Below, piece after piece: positions 28,301 to 35,431 of a stretch of 50,892 bases of DNA. Numbering within the stretch: position 1 is the first letter of the stretch; each line of letters starts with the position of its first letter. The notes beneath the pieces are model-generated. The model was given only the letters and a program-made list of their open reading frames with translations. It searched no databases and was not told the origin of the DNA. Source of the stretch: an uncultured Bacteroidota bacterium (GTDB lineage: Bacteria; Bacteroidota; Bacteroidia; Bacteroidales; P3). Location of the stretch: the NCBI GenBank assembly GCA_902775135.1, contig CACYKY010000023.1, positions 1 to 50,892 of the forward strand, in the 5' to 3' direction. Position numbers and translations under genes: made by a program.

Positions 28301-31065
28301 CCAACGGCGACAGTGTGACCTGGATCCAGACCGTCACTCCCGACTACGAATACTCCACCTTCACCGAAAAAAAAGTCTATCTCAACCACTACACCGGCAA
28401 CCAGCACCACATCATCATCCAGGCTTCCCCCGACTATGATTACTCCTACTTCGACCACATCACCATCGAGCCTCTCGACGACTGCATGCCTGTTGACAGC
28501 CTGCAGCTTGACAGCGTCACCACCACCGATGCTTGGCTGAGCTGGGTCTCGGACGGCGACAACTTCGAGATCAAGTACCTCCGCGAGAGCGACACCACCA
28601 ACACCTGGCAGACCACCACGTCGACCACCAACAGTGTGCACCTGACTGGTCTGAGCGCCAACGACCGCTACCAGATCAAGGTCTTCAACATCTGCTCTGC
28701 CACCTCCGTGAGCGACTCCGCCACCCTGCGCATTGCTTCCGGCTGCAGCCCCTACACGGTGCCCTTCAGCGAGCAGTTTGGCCACAGCGAGCTCCCCGTT
28801 TGCTGGAACACCGCCAGCACCGGTTCGCTTGACTACAGCTTTGAAGAGATTGCCAGCTATGGATACACCTACATCTACAGCGAGGCTGCCTACAACAGTG
28901 CCAGCACCGAATGGCTGATGACACCTCCCATCCAGATTCCCACCGATGCCAACTACACCAAGCTGGTCTACCTCGTTGGCGGCGGTGCCTATCCCTACTC
29001 CGGATACGCCAACACCTACGGCATCTACGACCTCCTGATTTCCACCAACGGCTATGGTGACACCAACAACTACACCACCGTCCTTCTGACCGACACCCTC
29101 AACAGCCGCACCACCAGCGGAGTCACTGCTGACTACGCACGCATTGCGCTTGCACCCTATGCCGGCCAGGTTGTCAGCTTTGCCTTCCGTGCCCGCTGCA
29201 GAAATTACGGAGCCGTCTACATCTCGGATGTCCAGGTCCGCAACACTTCCTTGCCCATGTACTATGTCTTTGGCAGTACCGACGCTTACGCTGGCGACAC
29301 CACCGTCTTCCGCGCCGAATACCAGGAAGGCGACACCAACAGCATGGTCCTCGCATGGTACTCCCGCATGGCTGCCGCCGGCCAGGCCACCATCCTGCCC
29401 TCGACGAACGATGAGCTGAACATCATCTACACCGCCGAAGGCGTCGACTCGCTCTCCTTCACTGCCACCAACGCCTATGGCGCCGACACCATCACGTGGA
29501 ACGTCAACGTCTTCAACTGCGAAGGCATCAACGACTTCCCCTTCCAGGAGGGCTTCGAGGTCAACAATGCCTGCTGGCAGAAAGTCTATGGCGACAATGA
29601 TCCTTCCATCAACCCGATTATCCTTGTCGACAACAGTAACCTCTCCTACAACCTTGACAGCGTATACGAAGGCAACTACTGCATCCGCTTCAGTTCCTAC
29701 AGTAACTCTTCCAACTACAACCAGTACCTTATTTCTCCGCTGCTCCACGGCACCAACCGCACCGTGAGTTTCCACTATGCCATGTACGGCACAGGCGACT
29801 ACCTCTGGTTCGGTACATCGACGACCACACGCGACACCGCTGCCTTCACCTGGACGCCTATCAGCAACTCCTCCACTTGGGCTGCGTACAGCGACAGCAT
29901 CGCCGACAATGTGAAGTACATCGCCTTCCGCTACTATGGCGACTACGCCTTCTACGTCTACGTGGACGACCTGAACATTACCGGCACCGCCAGCCAGCTC
30001 ACCTGCGACGGTCCTGCCAGCATTGCTGCCACTGTCACCGAGACCACCGCTACCATCAGCTTCATTGCCGATGCCGGCAACTATGAGGTGGCCATCGCCG
30101 AGAACTGGGATGCCGCTGCCGTCACTCCCGTTGCCATCACCGACACCTTCTACACCTTCAGCGGCCTGACCGCTGCCACGCAGTACACCGTCGGCGTCCG
30201 CACCATCTGCAACGCCACGCTCCACAGCGAATGGGTCACCACCACCGTTACCACCGACGAGCACCCCTGCTTCACGCCTTCTGCCGCCACCACCGACGAC
30301 GTGACCTACACCAGCGCCGTCCTCAGCTGGACGCCCGGCGAGGCTGAGACCGAATGGGAGCTCCACGTGACCGGACCCAACTACGACACCACCATCAGTG
30401 TCAGCACCAACCCCTACACCCTCACCGGCCTGGCCTCCGGCACCGAATATAGCTTCACCGTGAAGGCCCTCTGCAGCGCCACGCAGCAGAGCGACGCCTC
30501 CGAGGCCCAGACCTTCACCACCCTCACCTGCCAGCCCGTCAGCGGTGTGACTGCCAACGACATCACCGTCAGCGGCGCCACCATCAGCTGGACCGCCCCC
30601 ACCGGTGTCGACAACTTCGAGATTGAGTACGGCCTCTCCGGCTTTGGCCAGGGTGCCGGCACCCGCGTCACCGTCAGCGGCACAAGCTACACCCTCGCCG
30701 GCCTTGCGGAAGCCACCATGTATGACGTTCTCGTCCGCAGCGTTTGCGCCACGGGTGTCTACTCCGACTGGAGCAGCCGCGCCTCCTTCGAGACCCTCGA
30801 TGGCGGCAGCCAGGAAGGCATTGAGGACATTGCCAACGCCCACATCGCCCTCTACCCGAACCCCGCCACCACCACCGTCACCCTCACGGGCTTCGATGGT
30901 CAGGCTACGGTTACGATAGTCGACATGAACGGCCGCGCAAAAGGTGAGTACATCGCCAACAACAACACCCTCACGATTGACCTCACGGGCTATGCCCAGG
31001 GAGCCTACTTCGTCCGCATCACCGGCGAGCAGGTCAACGCCATCCGCAAGCTCATCGTGAAGTAA
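25363..31065 (+). CDS. Giant fibronectin-III T9SS surface protein
   Basis: A 1900-aa exported protein. After the signal peptide (KKLIRFATMALLLAVPLSSRA) comes an N-terminal beta domain (about 25-185). Eight fibronectin type III-like modules each start with Cys and contain the pattern LxWxxGxxExxW or a variant; they begin near 187, 460, 548, 823, 1043, 1546, 1636 and 1723. Between them lie jelly-roll segments of the choice-of-anchor J / cleaved-adhesin kind (near 275-450, 1130-1290, 1420-1540, e.g. FPFQEGFEVNNACWQKVYGD). A second copy of the N-terminal domain lies near 635-815. The C-terminus is a T9SS type-A sorting domain (IALYPNPATTTVTLTGF, ending YFVRITGEQVNAIRKLIVK). Likely a surface adhesin or glycan-binding protein; no catalytic motif was seen. 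It is monocistronic, ending at a strong terminator. Confidence 0.9.
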   Translation: MMKKLIRFATMALLLAVPLSSRATTDTLVVADGTVTHDHMPIYGFYADAAQHNQIIYPASMLTEMVGQNITSLKFFVTGDWYTPSATISMAIVPDSTLSGLRSGDELTTVWSGYWDENTVMSFGNAFPYTGGNLLIDIVTAEGDYDYSTASGINMGRNVSVLNYYSNNYTYSFLPKAEFIFSDEAFCFQPSGLTATSITPTEITLQWTAGGTETEWDLMINDSIIPDLATTTYTFSNLSPSTRYSFSLRAICGPGDTSTWTVPQVYNTLCMGITQLPWSTGFEGENQNETPLCWTLVHPLVVLDWNYDTVTYPAVNVDTYSSHGGSSYLYYDYETYYGVSDAGPAVLATPYFNHDPADLHVTFWAQCSSSQSGSLLEAGVITDPSDETTFIPVLSLSEMEYGYNQYEFYTSSLADSLIGIDSACIAFRMTASNNTSYLSYYIDDLIVDAMGDCLPPLLNSGIIDSVNYESVLLGWQAEGESSNFDVKLGHYNDQYQMVWQHFTADDDSLYIESGLIPDTYYEAYVATVCDDDTTNYVLIGSFNTLIRCYPVMNATVAALTTNAAALTWEFVNGGIEAASVDIELFDATDSTLVSTVNALGTSYTFTGLTENHLYNATFHTLCGDEDTSAAVTVSFTPHAAPCAEVGGTSTDNYVPFYSYYNNGFSEMLYSTTDIEGIDTVIGLAFQIANPLNRDNIIDIWMGYTNASALNTSNLVSIDSMTHVVANYSFSSANAGWMEMISFDTAFVTDPTHTGNLVIAVYNHTGSWSSGLGWGVHESPIGTSWYVYTDNAIDPQNPTATGTTNSTTYAANVQFYGNCGSGDCLAPSAQVVSTDTTSIELTWLPGGSESEWTIQYRLPSATNWTTAGSSLTTEFFVTNLNPGTEYTIRVGAVCGDSVVYGSPIMAHTLCGVSAVPISITPTGENFCWTYTGSGYYSSYGNYYYIYSGGAIISPRIANSINTLQVRMSNYGAPFKVGVCDANGDSVTWIQTVTPDYEYSTFTEKKVYLNHYTGNQHHIIIQASPDYDYSYFDHITIEPLDDCMPVDSLQLDSVTTTDAWLSWVSDGDNFEIKYLRESDTTNTWQTTTSTTNSVHLTGLSANDRYQIKVFNICSATSVSDSATLRIASGCSPYTVPFSEQFGHSELPVCWNTASTGSLDYSFEEIASYGYTYIYSEAAYNSASTEWLMTPPIQIPTDANYTKLVYLVGGGAYPYSGYANTYGIYDLLISTNGYGDTNNYTTVLLTDTLNSRTTSGVTADYARIALAPYAGQVVSFAFRARCRNYGAVYISDVQVRNTSLPMYYVFGSTDAYAGDTTVFRAEYQEGDTNSMVLAWYSRMAAAGQATILPSTNDELNIIYTAEGVDSLSFTATNAYGADTITWNVNVFNCEGINDFPFQEGFEVNNACWQKVYGDNDPSINPIILVDNSNLSYNLDSVYEGNYCIRFSSYSNSSNYNQYLISPLLHGTNRTVSFHYAMYGTGDYLWFGTSTTTRDTAAFTWTPISNSSTWAAYSDSIADNVKYIAFRYYGDYAFYVYVDDLNITGTASQLTCDGPASIAATVTETTATISFIADAGNYEVAIAENWDAAAVTPVAITDTFYTFSGLTAATQYTVGVRTICNATLHSEWVTTTVTTDEHPCFTPSAATTDDVTYTSAVLSWTPGEAETEWELHVTGPNYDTTISVSTNPYTLTGLASGTEYSFTVKALCSATQQSDASEAQTFTTLTCQPVSGVTANDITVSGATISWTAPTGVDNFEIEYGLSGFGQGAGTRVTVSGTSYTLAGLAEATMYDVLVRSVCATGVYSDWSSRASFETLDGGSQEGIEDIANAHIALYPNPATTTVTLTGFDGQATVTIVDMNGRAKGEYIANNNTLTIDLTGYAQGAYFVRITGEQVNAIRKLIVK

Positions 31066-31114
31066 CACTCCCATAAGGGCCCGCAGGCACCCCTGCCTGC
31101 AGACCATCCCTACG

Positions 31115-31153
31115 GAATCCCCGCACGCCAACCCGTGCGGGGATTCTTTATTT
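31115..31153 (+). terminator. Intrinsic terminator of the 1900-aa gene
   Basis: A 13-bp perfect stem (GAATCCCCGCACG 31115-31127 with CGTGCGGGGATTC 31134-31146, 6-nt loop) followed by TTTATTT. A second small hairpin (GCAGG/CCTGC, 31083-31096) lies just before it. Confidence 0.9.
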
Positions 31154-31245
31154 GACAATGAACGGCAAAGGGATTGTCCATTCACATATTGACCCTAAGT
31201 AGCGAAGATTTTTTATATATTTTTCTCCATTTATGAAAAAAGTTG

Positions 31246-31253
31246 TATATTTG
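31246..31253 (+). promoter_or_regulatory. -7 element of the decarboxylase alpha gene
   Basis: TATATTTG, an exact TAnnTTTG, 59 nt upstream of the start codon; the -33 box is only T-rich. Confidence 0.6.
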
Positions 31254-31312
31254 CATTATCCCCAATTGTTTATATATTGGGGTAATATTTTTTATATCAA
31301 AGGATTAACACT

Positions 31313-33082
31313 ATGTCAAAAGAGATAAAATTCAGTTTGGTATACCGTGACATGTGGCAGAGCAGTGGAAAATACCAGCCGCGGGTGGACCAGTTGGAGC
31401 GCATAGCTCCGGTGATTGTGGATATGGGATGCTTCGACCGCATTGAGACCAACGGCGGAGCTTTCGAGCAGGTGAACCTCATGTACGGCGAGAACCCCAA
31501 CAAGGCCGTCCGTGCCTGGACAAAGGCCTTCAACAAGGCCGGCATCCAGACCCACATGCTGGAGCGCGCGCTGAACGGCCTGCGCATGTACGGTGTGCCC
31601 AAGGATGTGCGCCGACTGATGCCTAAGGTGAAGAAAGCGCAAGGCGTGGACATCATGCGCTCGTTCTGCGGACTGAACGACCCGCGCAACCTGGAACTCA
31701 GCGTGAAATATGCCAAAGAGGCCGGCATGATCAGCCAGGCCGCCCTGAGCATCACGCACTCGCCGGTGCACACGGTGGAATACTACATGGGCATCGTGGA
31801 CAAGCTGGTGGAATTCGGTGCCGACGAAATCTGCCTGAAGGACATGGCCGGAGTGGGCCGTCCCGCCACGCTGGGCCGCTTGGTGAAGGAAATCAAGACC
31901 AAATATCCCCACATCGTGGTGCAGTATCACGGCCACACAGGTCCAGGTCTGTCCATGGCCTCGACGCTGATGGTGGCCGAGGCCGGAGCCGACGTCATCG
32001 ACTGCGCCATGGAGCCCCTGTCGTGGGGCATGGTGCACCCCGACGTCATCTCGGTGCAGGCCATGCTCAAGGATGCAGGGTTCACAGTGAAGGACATCAA
32101 CATGGACGCTTATATGGAAGCACGCAAGCTGACGCAGGAGTTCATCGACGACTTCCTCGGTCTCTACATCAACCCGGGCAACCGCGTGAGCACTTCGCTG
32201 CTGGTGGGCTGCGGCCTGCCAGGCGGCATGATGGGTTCGATGATGAGCGACCTGCGCGGCGTACACGGTGCCATCAACATGGCCCTGAAGAAGAACGGCA
32301 AGCCCGAGGTTGGCTTCGAAGAGCTGACGGTGCAGCTGTTCCAGGAGGTGGAGCATATCTGGCCCATGCTGGGCTATCCCCCGCTGGTGACCCCCTTCAG
32401 CCAGTATACCAAGAACATCGCCGTCATGAACCTGTTGGCTATGGCCCAGGGCAAACCCCGTTTCAGCCAAATTGACAAGGACTCGTGGAGTATGATTCTC
32501 GGCCGCGCCGGCAAGCTGCCCGGACCCTTGGCGCCGGAGATTGTGGAGCTGGCCAAGAAGCAGGGCATGGAGTTCTATGACGGTGTACCCCAGGACGCCT
32601 ATCCCGACGCCCTGCCGGAATACATCAAAGAGATGGAGCAGAACGGATGGGACCGCGGCGAAGACGACGAGGAGCTCTTCGAGCTGGCCATGCACGACCG
32701 CCAGTACCGCGACTACAAGAGCGGTGTAGCCAAAGAACGCTTCAACAAGGAGGTGGCGCAGCTGCGCGCCGAAAAGAACGCCCCTGCCGCTCCCGCCACA
32801 GCCGAGAGCATCAGCCTCAACTACATCACCCCCAAGCATCCGAACGCCACTCCCATCGTGGCCACCGCCACGGGACGTCTGCTGTGGGAGGTCAACTTCG
32901 ACGACCAGAGTACCCCTCCCGCCCCCGGAACGGAGGTGAAAGAGGGCGCCACCCTGGCCCACATTGAAGCCCCCTATGCACTGATGCCGCTGACAGCCCT
33001 CAAGGGGGGCAAAGTGGTGGACACTTGCGCCAAACAAGGCCAGATGGTGAAAAAAGGCGACGTGCTGGGATGGGTGGAATAG
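31313..33082 (+). CDS. Oxaloacetate decarboxylase-type alpha subunit lacking biotin lysine
   Basis: A 589-aa homologue of oxaloacetate decarboxylase alpha / pyruvate carboxylase subunit B, which moves CO2 between an oxoacid and biotin. The N-terminal carboxyltransferase TIM barrel (about 1-300) shows RIETNGGAFEQVNL, the catalytic lysine in EICLKDMAGVGRP and the HxH metal site VQYHGHTGPGLS. The conserved carboxylase domain follows to about 470. The C-terminal 75 residues form a biotinyl-like barrel (TGRLLWEVNF ... GTEVKEGATLAHIEA), but the position of the AMKM motif reads APYALMPLTALKGGK, with Tyr where the biotinylated Lys should be. Either a separate carrier protein is used or the activity differs. 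Family assignment is firm; the exact reaction is not. An isolated rnfA with its own promoter follows. Confidence 0.85.
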   Translation: MSKEIKFSLVYRDMWQSSGKYQPRVDQLERIAPVIVDMGCFDRIETNGGAFEQVNLMYGENPNKAVRAWTKAFNKAGIQTHMLERALNGLRMYGVPKDVRRLMPKVKKAQGVDIMRSFCGLNDPRNLELSVKYAKEAGMISQAALSITHSPVHTVEYYMGIVDKLVEFGADEICLKDMAGVGRPATLGRLVKEIKTKYPHIVVQYHGHTGPGLSMASTLMVAEAGADVIDCAMEPLSWGMVHPDVISVQAMLKDAGFTVKDINMDAYMEARKLTQEFIDDFLGLYINPGNRVSTSLLVGCGLPGGMMGSMMSDLRGVHGAINMALKKNGKPEVGFEELTVQLFQEVEHIWPMLGYPPLVTPFSQYTKNIAVMNLLAMAQGKPRFSQIDKDSWSMILGRAGKLPGPLAPEIVELAKKQGMEFYDGVPQDAYPDALPEYIKEMEQNGWDRGEDDEELFELAMHDRQYRDYKSGVAKERFNKEVAQLRAEKNAPAAPATAESISLNYITPKHPNATPIVATATGRLLWEVNFDDQSTPPAPGTEVKEGATLAHIEAPYALMPLTALKGGKVVDTCAKQGQMVKKGDVLGWVE

Positions 33083-33122
33083 TCTGAAAGTGAAAAGTGA
33101 AGAAATGAAAAATGAAAAATAA

Positions 33123-33154
33123 TTTGGTGGGTTCGGAAAAAGTGTGTATTTTTG
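33123..33154 (+). promoter_or_regulatory. Bacteroides-type promoter of rnfA
   Basis: TTTG (33123-33126), 20-nt spacer, TATTTTTG (33147-33154), 27 nt before the rnfA start. It lies just after a run of A-rich heptamer-like repeats (33085-33119). Confidence 0.8.
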
Positions 33155-33180
33155 CAGTTCGAAAATAAAATATAAAGATT

Positions 33181-33771
33181 ATGACCGGAGTCTCGATATT
33201 TGCACTGATTATTGGCGCCATCTTCGTGAACAACGTTGTGTTGGCCCAGTTCCTCGGCATCTGCCCCTTCTTGGGTGTGTCGAAAGATGTGAAAAGCTCG
33301 CTCGGCATGGGCGGCGCCGTTCTGTTTGTGATGCTGCTGGCCACCATGGTGACCTACCTCATCATGCAGTATGTGCTTGTGCCCCTGAACTTGGAGTATC
33401 TGCAAACCATCGCCTACATCCTTGTGATTGCAGCCCTGGTTCAGATGGTGGAAATCGTGCTGAAAAAAATTGCCCCAGCGCTTTACCAAGCCCTGGGAGT
33501 GTTCCTGCCGCTGATTACCACCAACTGCGCAGTGCTTGGCGTGGCCATTCTGGTGATCCAGAAGAACATGAACTTCCTTGAGAGCGTCATCTACTCGGCC
33601 TCCATCGCCGTGGGATTCACCTTGGCATTGGTTATCTTCGCTGGCATCCGCGAGCAGCTGGAACTCACCGGCACCCCCAAAGGCATGAAGGGTGTGCCCA
33701 TAGCATTGGTCACGGCCGGCATCTTGGCTATGGCTTTCATGGGCTTCAACAACTTGGTTCCCCTGCCGTAA
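33181..33771 (+). CDS. rnfA: Electron transport complex subunit RnfA
   Basis: A 196-aa inner-membrane protein with six transmembrane helices, homologous to RnfA/NqrE. It contains the conserved NNVVLAQFLGICPFLGVS near the N-terminus and LITTNCAVLGVAI in the middle; the two Cys residues in these inverted half-repeats hold a membrane-buried [2Fe-2S] centre in Rnf/Nqr. It belongs to the ferredoxin:NAD+ oxidoreductase complex that builds a Na+ or H+ gradient. Unusually, no other rnf gene is next to it: the decarboxylase alpha gene lies upstream and a lipoprotein gene downstream, and rnfA has its own promoter and terminator. Confidence 0.93.
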   Translation: MTGVSIFALIIGAIFVNNVVLAQFLGICPFLGVSKDVKSSLGMGGAVLFVMLLATMVTYLIMQYVLVPLNLEYLQTIAYILVIAALVQMVEIVLKKIAPALYQALGVFLPLITTNCAVLGVAILVIQKNMNFLESVIYSASIAVGFTLALVIFAGIREQLELTGTPKGMKGVPIALVTAGILAMAFMGFNNLVPLP

Positions 33772-33789
33772 AAAACAGTGGATAAAAAC

Positions 33790-33836
33790 AAAAAAAATGC
33801 CCCGCCGAACCCTATCGACGGGGCATTGATTTTTGT
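33790..33836 (+). terminator. Intrinsic terminator after rnfA
   Basis: Stem AATGCCCCG (33796-33804) with CGGGGCATT (33819-33827), followed by GATTTTTG; A-rich flanks on the left let it also work on the other strand. The remaining gap to 34058 holds only AT-rich DNA and the next promoter. Confidence 0.85.
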
Positions 33837-33984
33837 CTTATGACAAGAAGAAAAACACTTTTTTAAGGCAGAAAAGACCAAAAAAGGCAGAAAATGAACC
33901 AATATAAAGTACTATAAAACAAATAGTTGGTTGAATTTTAGGAATTATTAGCACTTTATTTTTTAACATTTCAGAAATAAGTAG

Positions 33985-33992
33985 TACTTTTG
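33985..33992 (+). promoter_or_regulatory. -7 element of small lipoprotein gene
   Basis: TACTTTTG matches TAnnTTTG; TTTT at 33961-33964 is a weak -33 at 20-nt spacing. The start codon is 67 nt downstream, preceded by an A-rich leader typical of Bacteroidota. Confidence 0.6.
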
Positions 33993-34058
33993 CACCTCGA
34001 AAAATGAAAAAAAAGAGATAAAAAGTTAATAAACATTATAAACATTTTAAAACTCAAA

Positions 34059-34277
34059 ATGATGAAGAAAGTATTTTTTGCATTTGCAATCGCCGGTATG
34101 TTTGGTTTCGCCGCTTGCGGCAGCAACAACACCGAGACCGTTGACACCATGGTTGAGCAGACCGTTGAGACCGCTGCCACCGAGATGAACGAGGAGACCA
34201 CTGAGGCCACCGAGACCCTCGAGGGTGCCCTCACCGAGGCCGCCACTGAGGCTGTTGAAGAAGTCGTTGCTCAGTAA
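34059..34277 (+). CDS. Small acidic repeat-like lipoprotein
   Basis: A 72-aa lipoprotein. The signal MMKKVFFAFAIAGMFGFAA-C has a lipobox (GFAAC, Cys20). The mature 52 residues are made almost entirely of Glu, Thr, Ala and Val (e.g. ETVDTMVEQTVETAATEMNE) with a loose helical heptad, no aromatic residue after the signal, and no known domain. It is monocistronic with its own promoter, an A-rich leader and a strong terminator, so it may be highly expressed. Function unknown; a periplasmic or outer-membrane filler or helical spacer is possible. Confidence 0.8.
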   Translation: MMKKVFFAFAIAGMFGFAACGSNNTETVDTMVEQTVETAATEMNEETTEATETLEGALTEAATEAVEEVVAQ

Positions 34278-34300
34278 GTATTGACATACCAACAAAACAG

Positions 34301-34335
34301 ACAAGGCCGTCTCGATGAGACGGCCTTGTTATTTT
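34301..34335 (+). terminator. Terminator of the small lipoprotein gene
   Basis: A perfect 13-bp stem (ACAAGGCCGTCTC 34301-34313 with GAGACGGCCTTGT 34317-34329, loop GAT) followed by TATTTT. Confidence 0.92.
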
Positions 34336-34382
34336 AGGAGGGTTCTATAAATTCCACATCTGATAGAGCCCTCCTTTATTTG
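34336..34382. terminator. Second hairpin between convergent genes
   Basis: A 13-bp stem with one G-U pair (34336-34348 with 34363-34375, 14-nt loop) followed on the plus strand by TTATTTG. It lies between the lipoprotein terminator and the trpS stop on the minus strand (34391), so it can insulate both convergent transcripts. Confidence 0.7.
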
Positions 34383-34390
34383 TCCGCTTC

Positions 34391-35389
34391 CTAGTTGCGG
34401 TAGCCTATGACATGGCGCACCTCGGCAAGGGTGCGGGCAGCGCTGGCATGGGCTTTCTCCTTGCCGCGGTCGATGATGCGGCGGAGGGCATAGTCGTCGG
34501 CACCAATTTCCAATATACGTTGGCGCAGGGGCTCGACAAATGCCACCATGTCTTCGGCCAACTGTTTCTTGAGGTCGCCATAGCGAATCTGGCAACGATT
34601 GTAGAGGTCGTCGAAGTACTCGACCGTATCGGGTGTGGAGACAGCCTTGAGCAGGGAGAAGAGGTTCTCTATCTCCTCGGGTTTCTGCTGGTTCATCTCG
34701 GTAGGGCCAGAGTCGGACTTGGCTTTCATGATTTTCTTGCGGATAACGGAAGGCTCGTCGGTGAGGAAGATGGTGGAGGCCTCGCCCTCGCTCTTTCCCA
34801 TCTTGCCACTGCCGTTGAGGGCGGGAATCTTCACCAACTGGCCGTTGGATCCCATGGCCTGCGGCAGGGGGAAGACCTCGGACTTGTACATATTGTTGAA
34901 GCGCTGAGCGAAAGTGCGGGTCATCTCGAGGTGCTGTTCCTGGTCCTTGCCCACGGGGACCTTGGTGGCCTTGTGGATGAGGATGTCGGCGGCCATGAGC
35001 GTGGGGTAAGTGAGCAGACCGGCATTGACATTGTTGGGATTCTGGCGCACCTTGTCCTTGAAAGAGGTTACGCGTTCCAGCTCGCCCAGATAGGCGTTCA
35101 TGTTGAAGAAGAGGTAGAGCTCGATGGTTTCGGGGAGGTCACTCTGGAAGTAGATGGTGGCCTTCTCGGGGTCGAGGCCGGAGGCAAGGTACTGGACGAG
35201 GATGGTGCGGGCATCATTGTAGATACTGCCGGGCGTGGGGTGGGTGGTCAGCGAATGGTAGTCCGCAATGAAGAAGAAGCAGTCGAACTCGTCCTGCATG
35301 CGGACAAAATTCTTCAAAGCACCGAAATAATTACCGAGGTGGAGATTGCCTGTGGGACGTATACCACTGCATACTATATCTTTACTCAT
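34391..35389 (-). CDS. trpS: Tryptophanyl-tRNA synthetase
   Basis: Charges tRNA-Trp with tryptophan using ATP. The 332-aa class I synthetase has the HIGH-type signature in RPTGNLHLGNYFGALKNF (about 11-28) and a KMSKS variant in SGKMGKSEGEASTIF (near 195). Length and sequence are typical of the bacterial short TrpRS. The start at 35389 (MSKDIVCSGIRPTGNLH) is unambiguous. A TATATTTG promoter element lies 25 nt upstream, so it is transcribed separately from the OmpA-type gene 42 nt further up. Confidence 0.96.
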   Translation of the reverse strand: MSKDIVCSGIRPTGNLHLGNYFGALKNFVRMQDEFDCFFFIADYHSLTTHPTPGSIYNDARTILVQYLASGLDPEKATIYFQSDLPETIELYLFFNMNAYLGELERVTSFKDKVRQNPNNVNAGLLTYPTLMAADILIHKATKVPVGKDQEQHLEMTRTFAQRFNNMYKSEVFPLPQAMGSNGQLVKIPALNGSGKMGKSEGEASTIFLTDEPSVIRKKIMKAKSDSGPTEMNQQKPEEIENLFSLLKAVSTPDTVEYFDDLYNRCQIRYGDLKKQLAEDMVAFVEPLRQRILEIGADDYALRRIIDRGKEKAHASAARTLAEVRHVIGYRN

Positions 35390-35413
35390 ATTGTCATTAT
35401 TATATTAAGACTG

Positions 35414-35421
35414 CAAATATA
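35414..35421 (-). promoter_or_regulatory. -7 element of trpS
   Basis: Minus-strand TATATTTG (complement of CAAATATA), 25 nt before the trpS start codon. No exact -33 box, as expected since the spacer enters the upstream coding end. Confidence 0.6.
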
Positions 35422-35431
35422 CGATTTTTTT

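Noticed and set aside
25402..31185. Minus-strand open frame of about 1900 codons opposite the large FN3 gene
   Set aside because: Its translation is low-complexity Gly/Val/Ala/Asp-rich and mirrors codon bias of the plus-strand gene, which has a signal peptide, FN3 modules and a sorting domain.
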